Assembly (NCBI RefSeq): GCF_029537375.1
Contig: NZ_CP120679.1
Span: 2,096,001-2,160,000 of the forward strand
Source of the DNA: Bacillus sp. HSf4
Lineage (GTDB): Bacteria > Bacillota > Bacilli > Bacillales > Bacillaceae
DNA length: 64,000 nt
Direction of reading: 5' to 3'
The notes beneath the pieces are model-generated. The model was not told the DNA's origin. It searched no databases and saw nothing but the letters and a program-made list of their open reading frames with translations. The translations under genes and the position numbers were made by a program. Positions 17,091 to 25,242 of this stretch are shown here, piece by piece (within the stretch, counting starts at the first letter, position 1; every line of letters starts with the position of its first letter).

Positions 17091-17106
17091 TTAACAACGT
17101 TGTTAA
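17091..17106. promoter_or_regulatory. LacI-type operator 1
   Basis: Perfect palindrome TTAACAACGTTGTTAA. It is one of three copies of TAACAACGTTGTTA between the divergent TRAP operon and the LacI gene, and the nearest to the TRAP operon. Confidence 0.85.
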
Positions 17107-17136
17107 AAATAAGCCGCATCATCTGGAAAAACGTTT

Positions 17137-17150
17137 TAACAACGTTGTTA
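17137..17150. promoter_or_regulatory. LacI-type operator 2
   Basis: TAACAACGTTGTTA, identical in its 14-base core to the other two copies; centre-to-centre distance is 45 bases to operator 1 and 65 bases to operator 3. Confidence 0.85.
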
Positions 17151-17173
17151 TTTTAGGTGTCAAATTTATGTGA

Positions 17174-17202
17174 TTGTTATTTCATGAAGTATCATTTATA
17201 AT
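17174..17202 (+). promoter_or_regulatory. promoter of the LacI-family regulator gene
   Basis: TTGTTA (17174-17179) and TATAAT (17197-17202) with a 17-base spacer. The -10 lies inside the third operator palindrome, so the regulator should repress itself. Confidence 0.75.
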
Positions 17203-17226
17203 AACAACGTTGTTATTATAAATGAT
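17191..17226. promoter_or_regulatory. LacI-type operator 3, a 36-bp perfect palindrome
   Basis: The sequence is a perfect 36-bp palindrome centred between 17208 and 17209, with the same TAACAACGTTGTTA core extended on both sides by ATCATTTATAA and its complement. It covers the -10 of the regulator promoter. Confidence 0.85.
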
Positions 17227-17283
17227 AAAGTTCTTTTTGAAAATTTTCAATATTATATTTTTAAATCTTTTGGAGGATCCAAA

Positions 17284-18282
17284 ATGAATGTAACAATTAA
17301 AGACATCGCACGGGCTTCCGGTGTAAGTTATTCAACTGTCTCAAAAGCTTTGAGAGACAGTCCTCTTGTTAAGCCAGAGACAAAGAAAAGAGTCCTGCAA
17401 TTTGCCGAACAATTAGGATATACTCCAAATTTTGCAGCGAGAAGCTTGGCATCTAAAAAAAGTCAAACGATCGGCCTTGTCTGGCCCACAATTGAAAGGA
17501 TCGCTTTATCAGCTCTTGTTACAAAAATAAATGAAGTCGTGGAAAAAAACAATTATTCAATGATTTTGTCTGTGAACAATGCGAAAGAAGCTGTGGAATT
17601 GTTTAAGAGTTTTCGTGTGGATGGAATCATGATTTTTGAAGAAGGCGGTGAAACTCAACTGGGCACTGATGCAACTGTAACCATCCCCATCTTATCCTAT
17701 GGGGTGTCTGGTGGCAACACACATCCGATTGTCGATGTAAACCATAAAAAAGCGATTTTCAAAGCGGTTACGCACCTGTATCAATTAGGCCACAAAAACA
17801 TTAGTTATGTCGGTGACCTATCCCCTGATGACAAGCGTCAAAGCGAAAAATATAAAGGTTTTGAAGAGGTCATATTGGCGACCGGTTTGAAATTAAATCA
17901 AAACAGTATGGCAAACACGAATGGGTTAAGTTGGTATGACGGTTATTCGGCCGCCAAAAAACTTTTGCAGCAATCTCAAAAACCAACAGCGATTATTAGC
18001 GGAAGCTATGATATCAGCGTAGGGGTTTTACGAGCCGTAAAAGAGCAGCGCTTAAACATTCCCAAAGATTTATCTTTAATTTCCTATGATAATATTCCGC
18101 AAATGGCAAGCCTTGAAACCCCGTTGACTAGCGTAGGCGTTCCCATCGATCAATTGGCGCACAAAATGGTCGATTCTTTGCTGTCTCTGATTCGTGAGCC
18201 CAATTCAATCCCTTTAACACAAAAAATGGACCCTGAAATCAACATCCGCATGTCTTGTGCCCCTCCAGCGGCTGTCACCTAA
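17284..18282 (+). CDS. LacI family regulator of the uronide operon
   Basis: A 332-aa repressor-type protein: N-terminal helix-turn-helix (TIKDIARASGVSYSTVSKALRD, hinge NFAARSLASKKS to about residue 60) and a periplasmic-binding-protein-like sensor domain (60-330). It is transcribed away from the TRAP-GH31-uxuAB operon, with three identical palindromic operators between them, so it most likely represses that operon and itself. It resembles KdgR/ExuR-type regulators in role, but I do not recognise it as either. The inducer is presumably a uronide or its breakdown intermediate. ATG 17284 follows TGGAGGATCCAAA. Confidence 0.9.
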   Translation: MNVTIKDIARASGVSYSTVSKALRDSPLVKPETKKRVLQFAEQLGYTPNFAARSLASKKSQTIGLVWPTIERIALSALVTKINEVVEKNNYSMILSVNNAKEAVELFKSFRVDGIMIFEEGGETQLGTDATVTIPILSYGVSGGNTHPIVDVNHKKAIFKAVTHLYQLGHKNISYVGDLSPDDKRQSEKYKGFEEVILATGLKLNQNSMANTNGLSWYDGYSAAKKLLQQSQKPTAIISGSYDISVGVLRAVKEQRLNIPKDLSLISYDNIPQMASLETPLTSVGVPIDQLAHKMVDSLLSLIREPNSIPLTQKMDPEINIRMSCAPPAAVT

Positions 18283-18370
18283 ACAAAAGATAGGGCAAAG
18301 CGTGTTCTGCGTCTTTTTTTAAAGTCGAAAAAGTCGTTCATCATAGTTTCCCCCGTAAAAAAGACTATGC

Positions 18371-18409
18371 AACCAGTGTGCTTCGGTACTTTTCCGGAGC
18401 ACACTGGTT
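18371..18409. repeat. 16-bp inverted repeat
   Basis: AACCAGTGTGCTTCGG pairs with CCGGAGCACACTGGTT over 16 positions with one G-U type mismatch and a 7-base loop. Neither side has a long T-run, though TTCGCTCTTCCCC follows on the plus strand. It could be a terminator or a relic of a mobile element. Confidence 0.6.
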
Positions 18410-18410
18410 C

Positions 18411-18578
18411 GCTCTTCCCCTGCACTCTTAATAGTGGTTTTAGAGCGGCAAATAAAGTCTGCCTTGACTTCTTTTAAGGACTTGCCCTCACGATTTTTTA
18501 CCCAATCTTTAAGCAGGGTTGAACTCCGAAGCCTTCATTCATCAGATCATGCATGATCGCTTTTGTTTCTTTCCTCAT
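18411..18578 (-). pseudogene. decayed short coding remnant
   Basis: Minus strand ATG 18578 opens 26 codons (MRKETKAIMHDLMNEGFGVQ...) to a stop at 18498, and a second frame continues through the same end with a protein-like run (LKDWVKNREGKSLKEVKADF) up to about 18411. Together they look like one frame broken by a one- or two-base change. I cannot name the family. Confidence 0.35.
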
Positions 18579-18673
18579 ATATCTTGCCGGTATTTATCTT
18601 AAACGCTGAACAGAATGTTGTCCGCCTTTTTCAACTAAGATCCCCTAGTCAAATCGAAGTAATCAGGGACATC

Positions 18674-19195
18674 TCATTGTAAAACGTCCTTAATATCCGC
18701 CCAGCCTATGGCGATAGCTTTCACATGCATGTTGCCGTAGCGGATTTTTTGGGAGGCGAATGTCCTTCCCCCCAATCTTTTATAAAAGGCGGCTGATGGA
18801 TTATCGGCCAATACCCAAACCATCAAGGAATTCATGTTTTGCTTTTTGAGCTCCCTTGCCACAGTCTGCATCATCCGCCGGCCGATTCCCTGCTTGTGAT
18901 ACCGCGGTAAAAGATAAATCGCGGACACTTCACCTTGATATGCGCTGTGCTGCAGGCGGCTCGGCCCTCCTGAGGCAAAGCCTGCGATGCTGCCGCCTGT
19001 CTCCTCTGCAACAAAGACAACCTCTTGATCGTTGGGATCGCTTAAAGATGTTTTCCAAAGGTCTGCCTGTTTTTTGAGTGAAAGTGTTGATAATGTATCG
19101 TCCGGCAGAATTCCTTGATATGCCGCTCTCCAGGTTTCCACATGAACGTTTGCGATTTGGTCGGCGTCCTCCGCTTTAGCTTTTCTGATGATCAT
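18674..19195 (-). CDS. GNAT family N-acetyltransferase
   Basis: Acetyl-CoA dependent acetyltransferase of 173 aa. The GNAT fold is visible from IIRKAKAEDADQIANVHVETWRAAYQGILPDD through the acetyl-CoA loop YHKQGIGRRMM (Q/R-x-x-G-x-G/A) and the C-terminal NPSAAFYKRLGGR. The N-terminal WRAAYQGI segment is common in Bacillus acetyltransferases of unassigned substrate. It stands alone between the LacI locus and the arsenic genes, with its own GGAG site; no operon partner is evident. Confidence 0.9.
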   Translation of the reverse strand: MIIRKAKAEDADQIANVHVETWRAAYQGILPDDTLSTLSLKKQADLWKTSLSDPNDQEVVFVAEETGGSIAGFASGGPSRLQHSAYQGEVSAIYLLPRYHKQGIGRRMMQTVARELKKQNMNSLMVWVLADNPSAAFYKRLGGRTFASQKIRYGNMHVKAIAIGWADIKDVLQ

Positions 19196-19261
19196 ACTTG
19201 TCCACTCCTATCAAGTCCTTACGTAAGATTATAACATGGGCATGCTTGTTTCCGGTTGAAA

Positions 19262-19293
19262 TAAAAAAAGCCCAGATTGATTTCAATCTGAGC
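19262..19293 (-). terminator. terminator after arsC
   Basis: GCTCAGATTG-AAAT-CAATCTGGGC on the minus strand with one G-U pair, followed by TTTTTTTATTTC. It is 13 bases past the arsC stop. Confidence 0.9.
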
Positions 19294-19305
19294 CCTGTCT
19301 GTGAA

Positions 19306-19725
19306 TTATTCGCCGTCTTGTGCAAAACGCTTGATCCGTTCGCCGATTTCATCGCGCACCCGCTGGAAAAATGCCCATTTTTCTTCTTCGGTTCCCTCAG
19401 CTTTTGCCGGATCGTCAAACCCCCAGTGTTCGCGCTTGACGTGCGGCGGTGTCATCGGGCATTTGTCAGCCGCGTCTCCGCACAGTGTAACGACAAGATC
19501 CGCATTGTTTAAAATATTTGGATCAATGATATCTGATGTCTGTCCGGAAATATCGATGCCGGCTTCCTTCATGGCTTTTACGGCATTCGGATTTAATCCG
19601 TGCGCTTCAATGCCCGCGCTGTGGACGTTCCATTCGTTTCCAAGGTATTGTTTCGCCCAGCCTTCAGCCATTTGACTGCGGCAGGAGTTGCCTGTGCATA
19701 AAAAATAAATGGTTTTCTTTGACAT
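19306..19725 (-). CDS. arsC: arsenate reductase, thioredoxin-coupled (ArsC)
   Basis: Cytoplasmic reductase converting arsenate to arsenite for export. The low-molecular-weight phosphatase-like P-loop [16 protein letters not shown] (Cys10, Cys15) and the redox pair in [11 protein letters not shown] (Cys82, Cys89) define the thioredoxin-dependent type found in staphylococci and Bacillus. At 139 aa it is full length. It follows arsB by 18 bases, so arsenite produced here is exported by ArsB. Confidence 0.97.
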   Translation of the reverse strand: MSKKTIYFLCTGNSCRSQMAEGWAKQYLGNEWNVHSAGIEAHGLNPNAVKAMKEAGIDISGQTSDIIDPNILNNADLVVTLCGDAADKCPMTPPHVKREHWGFDDPAKAEGTEEEKWAFFQRVRDEIGERIKRFAQDGE

Positions 19726-19743
19726 AGTTCATCGTCTCCTTTT

Positions 19744-21042
19744 TTAATGGATGAAAAGCAGCCAGACATAAAGTCCGACAAGTGTGATAAAAAGTGTAGG
19801 AATCGTTAAAATGACGCCTGTTTTAAAATAGGTTCCCCAAGAAATCCTCACGCCTTTCAATGAAAGGACATAAAGCCATAAAAGCGTCGCCAGGGAGCCG
19901 ATCGGCGTGATTTTCGGACCGAGGTCGGAACCAATCACATTGGCATAGATCAAGGCTTCCCTCATGATGCCGTGGGTATCCGTGTGCTGAATCGCAAGCG
20001 CATCGATCATAACCGTCGGCATGTTGTTCATGACAGCAGACAGTATGGCTGCGATGAAGCCCATGGCAATCGTCCCCGCAAACAGTCCGTGATCAGCGGC
20101 AGCTTCTATCACCTGTGAAAGGACAGCTGTTAAACCCGCGTTTTTCAGTCCGTATACGACGACATACATGCCAATCGAGAAAAAGACGATCGCCCAAGGA
20201 GCGCCTTTCAGCACTTTTTTCGTTTCAACAGCCGGACTGTTTTTCGCAGCCATTAAGAAGATGACGGCAATCACCCCCGCAATGATGGATACGGGTATGG
20301 AGAAGAGCTCACTGACGAAATAACCCGCTAAAAGGACGGCCAATATGAACCATGACAAGCGGAACATCTTCCCGTCTTTAATGGCCTCCCCCGGCTGTTT
20401 CACATATGTCATATCATAATGACGCGGGATGCTCTTCCGGAAAAACAAATAAAGGACGATCATGCTTGCAACAAGGGAAAACAGATTTGGAACGATCATC
20501 CGTCCCGCGTATTCGATAAAGCCGATATGAAAGAAATCGGCCGAGACGATGTTAACAAGGTTGCTGACGACAAGCGGCAGTGATGTGGAGTCGGCGATAA
20601 AACCGCTTGCGATGATAAAAGGAAACACCAGCTTCTCCTCAAAGTTCAGGGCGCGCACCATGGCGAGAACGATCGGAGTCAATATTAAAGCAGCTCCATC
20701 ATTGGCAAACAGTGCGGCGACAACGGCACCCAAGACGGAAATATAGATAAACATCCGAATGCCGTTTCCTTTTGCTGCCTTTGCCATATGTAAGGCAGCC
20801 CACTCAAAAAATCCGATTTCATCCAGTATCAGAGAAATAATGATAATCGCCACGAAGGCTAAAGTTGCGTTCCAGACAATACTTGTCACATCTAGAACAT
20901 CCTGAACATTAACAACTCCCGCGATGAAGGCCAAAACAGCTCCCCCGCAGGCCGACCAGCCGATGGATAAATTTTTCGGCTGCCAAATGACGAATATAAG
21001 CGTCAGCAAAAAAATGATGATGGCTAAAACCGCAGACGTCAA
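19744..21042 (-). CDS. arsB: arsenite efflux permease (ArsB)
   Basis: Membrane arsenite/H+ antiporter of 432 aa with about twelve hydrophobic segments; the ArsB/NhaD-type signatures [36 protein letters not shown], and [13 protein letters not shown] are present. The start is TTG at 21042 with GGGAGG 7 bases upstream. It is separated from arsR by 117 bases containing its own ArsR-type inverted repeat, and is followed closely by arsC. Confidence 0.96.
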   Translation of the reverse strand: MTSAVLAIIIFLLTLIFVIWQPKNLSIGWSACGGAVLAFIAGVVNVQDVLDVTSIVWNATLAFVAIIIISLILDEIGFFEWAALHMAKAAKGNGIRMFIYISVLGAVVAALFANDGAALILTPIVLAMVRALNFEEKLVFPFIIASGFIADSTSLPLVVSNLVNIVSADFFHIGFIEYAGRMIVPNLFSLVASMIVLYLFFRKSIPRHYDMTYVKQPGEAIKDGKMFRLSWFILAVLLAGYFVSELFSIPVSIIAGVIAVIFLMAAKNSPAVETKKVLKGAPWAIVFFSIGMYVVVYGLKNAGLTAVLSQVIEAAADHGLFAGTIAMGFIAAILSAVMNNMPTVMIDALAIQHTDTHGIMREALIYANVIGSDLGPKITPIGSLATLLWLYVLSLKGVRISWGTYFKTGVILTIPTLFITLVGLYVWLLFIH

Positions 21043-21076
21043 TTGTAATCCTCCCTTGCCTATTGATGGTCCTTAT

Positions 21077-21100
21077 TTATATAATAAATTGATTATATAA
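21077..21100. promoter_or_regulatory. ArsR-type inverted repeat upstream of arsB
   Basis: TTATATAAT (21077-21085) and its complement ATTATATAA (21092-21100), spacer 6 bases. The same TTATATAAT half-site occurs twice upstream of arsR, so ArsR probably controls arsBC separately from itself. Confidence 0.7.
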
Positions 21101-21159
21101 AGGGGTGTTTATATTGAGAATACAGGAGGCCAACCGGACATTGAATGCTTTCCCTCCTA

Positions 21160-21507
21160 TTAACTGCACGAAACAGGTTTTTCTTTCGATTTAACGGCTT
21201 GAAAAATTTCATCACCGTCATCAAGCTGTTCCACAATGCTAAGCACTAATTCCCGTGCGGGAAAATCGTCATTGAGAGAATAGAACCGCCATTGCTCCCT
21301 TCTTTCTTCCTTGATCATGTTTGCTTTCTTTAACTTTCGCAAATGCTGGCTGATCGCGGGCTGGCTCGTTTCGAACATGTCGACAAGCTGGCAGACGCAA
21401 TACGATTTCTCCTGCAGCAGTTTCAGCATGAGCAGCCTGGTTGGATCGCTTAACATCTTCATGCAGTTGACAGTGCTTAAAGAATCAAGCTTTGTTTGTA
21501 CAGCCAT
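21160..21507 (-). CDS. arsR: arsenic-responsive repressor (ArsR)
   Basis: ArsR/SmtB repressor of about 115 aa with a winged helix-turn-helix (SDPTRLLMLKLLQ, then SYCVCQLVDMFETSQPAISQHLRKLKKANMI). The CVC pair at the start of the recognition region is the arsenite-binding site. A C-terminal VSCS may contribute a further thiol. I choose ATG 21507, 9 bases after GAGGAGG, over the longer frame from 21525. It leads the arsR-arsB-arsC set. Confidence 0.94.
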   Translation of the reverse strand: MAVQTKLDSLSTVNCMKMLSDPTRLLMLKLLQEKSYCVCQLVDMFETSQPAISQHLRKLKKANMIKEERREQWRFYSLNDDFPARELVLSIVEQLDDGDEIFQAVKSKEKPVSCS

Positions 21508-21550
21508 AGCAATGGTCCTCCTCATGTTTGCCTGATGATTTCAGTCAGTA

Positions 21551-21575
21551 TTATATAATTAATCGTTTATATAAT
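21551..21575. promoter_or_regulatory. ArsR-type operator upstream of arsR
   Basis: Two copies of TTATATAAT at 21551-21559 and 21567-21575, about 45 bases upstream of the arsR start; the same half-site forms the inverted repeat before arsB. Confidence 0.65.
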
Positions 21576-21622
21576 CAAGAGTTGATGAAAAATATTTTTC
21601 CTTCTCCATTTGTGTTCACTCA

Positions 21623-21841
21623 TCATGGCATCGAGCTGGCGATCATAATACGGCTAAAATCATCGTCTTCAAAGTAGAAGTTATATCCAGCTGTATTATG
21701 ACTTGTCAAGCAGATGATGATTCCACATAGACATCCCCATATGATGAAGCCGTTTGTGTAAAAAAAGCCAAAAAAAAAGAGAACACCTGCATGAATGATG
21801 ACGATTAAAGGCACCGTGAAGATCGGTTTAATATGCGGCAA
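21623..21841 (-). CDS. small two-helix membrane protein, function unknown
   Basis: A 72-residue protein with two hydrophobic segments (about 9-27 and 29-47) and an acidic C-terminal tail (FEDDDFSR). Initiation would be TTG at 21841, supported by GGAGGGGA 6 bases upstream. No family recognised. It lies between arsR and alr, in the ars direction but with no evidence of a link. Confidence 0.55.
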   Translation of the reverse strand: MPHIKPIFTVPLIVIIHAGVLFFFGFFYTNGFIIWGCLCGIIICLTSHNTAGYNFYFEDDDFSRIMIASSMP

Positions 21842-22165
21842 TAAGATCCCCTCCGAAGGAAATGATGCGATAATCGCCCTGTTAACTGGAATGTTTCCGA
21901 AGTCTGTTTACGGCTTTTGCCCGATCAATTGACTGCTTCCCTCATTAGTATTGCAACACTTCCGGAAGCCATTTTTTCCTTAATGCGTGTTTAAATTCAC
22001 GTATCACTCTGCAGCCTTGCCTGCTATTTCAAAGGTTTGCTGTCGAATGATTTCAGGTGAAGTTGAATAAAAATGAGATGGAAGCACCCAACCATTGATG
22101 TCAGGGAATTTATCAAACGGACAAATGCGCTTGATACTACTCTATTAAGAAGGAAGGAAGCGTTG
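21842..22165. other. intergenic stretch upstream of alr
   Basis: About 320 bases without a convincing gene. An open frame from ATG 22073 runs into alr but lacks a ribosome-binding site. The alr promoter must lie here, but I cannot pick it by eye. Confidence 0.5.
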
Positions 22166-23347
22166 ATGAAAAAGCTTTGCCGAGAAGTTTGGGTGGAAGT
22201 CGATCTTGATGCCATTAAGAAAAATTTACGTGCCATTCGCCGTCATATTCCAAAGAAGAGCAACATTATGGCTGTCGTAAAAGCGAACGCTTATGGTCAT
22301 GGGGCGGTAGAAGTGGCGCGCCATGCACTGGAATATGGAGCGAGTGAGCTCGCTGTTGCCAGCCTGGAGGAAGGAATCGAAATACGAAAAGCGGGGATTA
22401 AAGCACCGATCCTTGTGCTCGGTTTTACACCCCTTAGATGTGTGAAAGAGTCAGCAGCTTGGAATATTACGTTATCGGCATTTCAGGTTGGTTGGATTAA
22501 AGAAGCGAACGAGATATTGGAAAAAGAAGCGGAGACGAAGCGGTTGAATATCCATATTAATGTGGATACTGGCATGGGGCGATTAGGTGTACGGACAAAA
22601 GAAAAGCTTTTAGAAATCGTGAAAGCACTTACGGCAAGTAAATTCCTTAGATGGAAAGGGATCTTTACACATTTTTCCACAGCCGATGAGCCGGATACGA
22701 CACTCACAAGAGTACAGCACGATAAATTTATCAGTTTTCTTCGTTTTCTAAAAGATCAAGGCTTTGAGCTGCCCGCAGTTCATATGAATAACACGGCTGC
22801 ATCTATCGCTTTCCCGGAATTTAGTGCTGATATGATTCGTTTAGGTATAGGTATGTATGGATTATATCCTTCAGCCTATATCGAGCAGCTGGATCTCGTG
22901 AAGCTTACACCTGCCTTAAGTTTGAAGGCGCGTATCGCTTATGTGAAAAAAATGTTGACAGAACCGCGGACCGTCAGCTATGGTGCTACATACATTGCAG
23001 ACCCCGGGGAGGTCATTGCTACACTCCCGGTCGGCTATGCTGACGGTTATTCCCGTGAACTGTCCAATCGAGGGGTTGTTCTTCATCGCGGAAGACGAGT
23101 GCCGGTTGCAGGAAGAGTGACAATGGACATGATCATGGTTAGTTTAGGAGAGAGTGAAGGTAAACAAGGAGAGGAAGTCGTGATTTACGGCCGGCAAAAG
23201 GGAGCTGAGATTACCGTTGATGAAGTTGCCGAAATGCTTGACACGATTAATTATGAAGTTGTATCTACTATAAGCCGCCGCGTCCCTCGAATTTATATTC
23301 GCGATGGTGAGATTTTGAAGGTGTCGACTCCAGTATTATACGTGTAG
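22166..23347 (+). CDS. alr: alanine racemase
   Basis: PLP-dependent racemase interconverting L- and D-alanine, full length at 393 aa. The PLP lysine is in AVVKANAYGHG (about residue 38), the catalytic tyrosine of the second domain in VSYGATYIADPGE, and the substrate region includes NTAASIAFP and MDMIMV. ATG 22166 follows GGAAGGAAG; the frame could begin further upstream at 22073 but without a ribosome-binding site. It stands alone, so it may be a second, perhaps sporulation-related (YncD-like), copy; that is inference. Confidence 0.95.
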   Translation: MKKLCREVWVEVDLDAIKKNLRAIRRHIPKKSNIMAVVKANAYGHGAVEVARHALEYGASELAVASLEEGIEIRKAGIKAPILVLGFTPLRCVKESAAWNITLSAFQVGWIKEANEILEKEAETKRLNIHINVDTGMGRLGVRTKEKLLEIVKALTASKFLRWKGIFTHFSTADEPDTTLTRVQHDKFISFLRFLKDQGFELPAVHMNNTAASIAFPEFSADMIRLGIGMYGLYPSAYIEQLDLVKLTPALSLKARIAYVKKMLTEPRTVSYGATYIADPGEVIATLPVGYADGYSRELSNRGVVLHRGRRVPVAGRVTMDMIMVSLGESEGKQGEEVVIYGRQKGAEITVDEVAEMLDTINYEVVSTISRRVPRIYIRDGEILKVSTPVLYV

Positions 23348-23394
23348 CTTTTGATCGGCATTGGAAGATCGCCGTCAATTTGTCATCACCGCCG

Positions 23395-23422
23395 CCCGAC
23401 AGAAATCCGTGTCGGGTTTTTT
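23395..23422 (+). terminator. terminator after alr
   Basis: CCCGACA-GAAATCCG-TGTCGGG followed by TTTTTT CTTG on the plus strand. Confidence 0.92.
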
Positions 23423-23508
23423 CTTGTCCATAAGGAAGAGTTCGTGGGATATTTTGCCTTATCCGGAGACAAAATACTTTTAAGATGACAAAGAACAGGC
23501 GGGATTTT

Positions 23509-24234
23509 ATGAACATCACCATTATGACATTTAATATCCATCATGGAAAAGGCTCTGATAAAAGGTTGGATTTGGAACGGATCGCTCAAGTGATCGCTGA
23601 AAGCGATGCCGATATTGTCGGATTGAATGAAGTGGATCAACATTTTTCCAAAAGAAGCCATTACGAAGATCAAATCGGCTGGCTTGCATCGCAATTAAAG
23701 ATGCACCATGCGTTCAGCCCGTCACTTTCCTTGAGCACAGGTCCCTCCACACCTAAAAGGCGGTATGGCAATGCCTTGTTGACGCGTTTTCAGATTGTTC
23801 AACAACAGCATCATTTGTTTAACTTGATCGCGGGGCTCATCGAGGGAAGGTCCTTGCTTGAAGCGGATGTGGAAATCGGGGGACGGATTTTACGGATCTT
23901 TGTGACGCATTTGAGTTTGAATCCATTTCTGCACCGGAAGCAAACAGACTTTTTGCTGCAAAGAATCCGAAAACGGGAACAGCCGGCGGTGGTGATGGGT
24001 GACTTTAATATGAAACCCCATTCAAGAGATTGGAACAAAATCACCGGAGAGCTACGCGATGTTTGGAAAGAAGCCGGAGACGGCCAAGGATCCACCTATC
24101 CGTCGCATCGTCCAAATAAGCGCCTGGACTATCTCTTTATCAGTCCCTCCCTTCACGCGTCAGCCGCTGAAGTTGCGGCGAATGATCCGGCTGCATCCGA
24201 CCATCTGCCGCTCTTAGGACGGATTGACATTTAA
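23509..24234 (+). CDS. endonuclease/exonuclease/phosphatase family protein
   Basis: A 241-aa metal-dependent phosphodiesterase of the EEP fold. The motifs are in order: TFNIHHGKG, IVGLNEVDQH (metal Glu), RRYGNALLTR, THLSLNP, VVMGDFNMKP (catalytic Asp/Asn), RLDYLFIS and SDHLPL (catalytic His). Substrate could be nucleic acid, phospholipid or nucleotide; nothing nearby decides. No signal peptide, so cytoplasmic. I use ATG 23509; an upstream ATG at 23485 has no ribosome-binding site. Confidence 0.88.
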   Translation: MNITIMTFNIHHGKGSDKRLDLERIAQVIAESDADIVGLNEVDQHFSKRSHYEDQIGWLASQLKMHHAFSPSLSLSTGPSTPKRRYGNALLTRFQIVQQQHHLFNLIAGLIEGRSLLEADVEIGGRILRIFVTHLSLNPFLHRKQTDFLLQRIRKREQPAVVMGDFNMKPHSRDWNKITGELRDVWKEAGDGQGSTYPSHRPNKRLDYLFISPSLHASAAEVAANDPAASDHLPLLGRIDI

Positions 24235-24236
24235 AA

Positions 24237-24257
24237 GACGGCTGATTATCAGCCGTC
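24237..24257 (-). terminator. terminator of glcU (convergent with the EEP gene)
   Basis: GACGGCTGA-TAA-TCAGCCGTC followed by TTTTAAAT on the minus strand; it starts 2 bases after the EEP stop and may serve both genes. Confidence 0.85.
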
Positions 24258-24261
24258 CTGC

Positions 24262-25119
24262 TTATGCTTTGGCTATTCCTAAAAAGACTCCGGCCGTCAC
24301 AATCAAAATAATGCCGATGACGATTCCGATCAGCTGCCGCTTCGTCTTCTTTTCACCGAGTATAATAATGCCGCCGAGCGTCGAAATGACGATCCCCATT
24401 TGCGACAATGAAAAGCTGGTCGCCACGCCGACCCGCGGCTGAGAAATGAATAAAAACAAGTTTCCCGCCGCCCAGATTAAGCCGGGGATAATATTTTTGA
24501 TCACGTAAAAATTAAAAGGTTTGTGTCTGAATGTTAAAATCAAGCCCCCGGCCACCATACCGATGGCCTGTGGGAACAGAGCGGCCCAGCCGCTGACATC
24601 AAAGAACCGGACAACAACGACATAGACGAGGTAGCCTAAAGTGGAGATCAGCAAAATGATGATCCCTTTTTTCATGTTGCCTGTGGCTTCCTCTGTTTTT
24701 CGGCTGCGGTCTTCGAGCGATGTCAAGATGATCCCGACGATGATAAATATCAGCGCTAATACGCCGAGGATGATGGAGATCGTTGTCGCCCACTCATGAA
24801 ATACAAGAACACCGAACAGCGATGTGGATACGAGTTGCATCCCGGTTGAAATCGGCATCGTTTTGGAAACGCCGATTAATTTAATGCTTCTCAGCTGATT
24901 GGTTTGGCCGAGCGCCCAAAACACTCCGGACACAATGCCTACGGCAAATATGCGCGGCGATAATTCAGGCTGTACGACTAAATAGACCCCGATTGAAAAG
25001 ATTAAGGCTCCGATTGTCGTTCCGAGGACTTGGCTGTAAGGGCCTCCCCCGAGTTTTACATTGAAGAGAACAATGCTTCCCCAGAAGACTGCTGGTAAAA
25101 TTGCTAAGAAAATGTCCAT
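24262..25119 (-). CDS. glcU: glucose/ribose porter family uptake protein (GlcU)
   Basis: Ten-helix sugar:H+ symporter of the GRP family, 285 aa, the size of B. subtilis GlcU. Typical segments are LPAVFWGSIVLFNVKLGGGPYSQ, GVFWALGQTNQLRSIKLIGVSKTMPISTGMQL and GLIWAAGNLFLFISQ. In B. subtilis glcU sits beside glucose dehydrogenase (gdh); here there is no gdh, so RbsU-like substrate preference cannot be ruled out. Flanked by terminators, it is a single-gene unit. Confidence 0.88.
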   Translation of the reverse strand: MDIFLAILPAVFWGSIVLFNVKLGGGPYSQVLGTTIGALIFSIGVYLVVQPELSPRIFAVGIVSGVFWALGQTNQLRSIKLIGVSKTMPISTGMQLVSTSLFGVLVFHEWATTISIILGVLALIFIIVGIILTSLEDRSRKTEEATGNMKKGIIILLISTLGYLVYVVVVRFFDVSGWAALFPQAIGMVAGGLILTFRHKPFNFYVIKNIIPGLIWAAGNLFLFISQPRVGVATSFSLSQMGIVISTLGGIIILGEKKTKRQLIGIVIGIILIVTAGVFLGIAKA

Positions 25120-25178
25120 CTGATTAAAACCTTTCCTTTAGAGTCTTTATGTATTAAGGTGCGCCATAAAGGGGAATT

Positions 25179-25230
25179 TTAAAACAAAAAATCCACTTTG
25201 AATTAAATCAAAATGGATTTTTTGTTTTAA
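25179..25230 (-). terminator. long AT-rich terminator after the yngK-like gene
   Basis: 23-base arms 25179-25201 and 25208-25230 pair with one mismatch around a 6-base loop. The minus-strand right arm carries TTTTTTGTTTTAA, acting as the U-tract. Confidence 0.75.
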
Positions 25231-25242
25231 GAAGATCGATTT

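Larger units (their letters stand above)
18283..18673. other. intergenic stretch after the LacI gene
   Basis: About 390 bases without an intact gene. It holds a weak hairpin with a T-run just after the LacI gene (18296-18322, possible plus-strand terminator), a strong hairpin at 18371-18409 and a decayed reading frame at 18411-18578, described separately. Confidence 0.6.
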
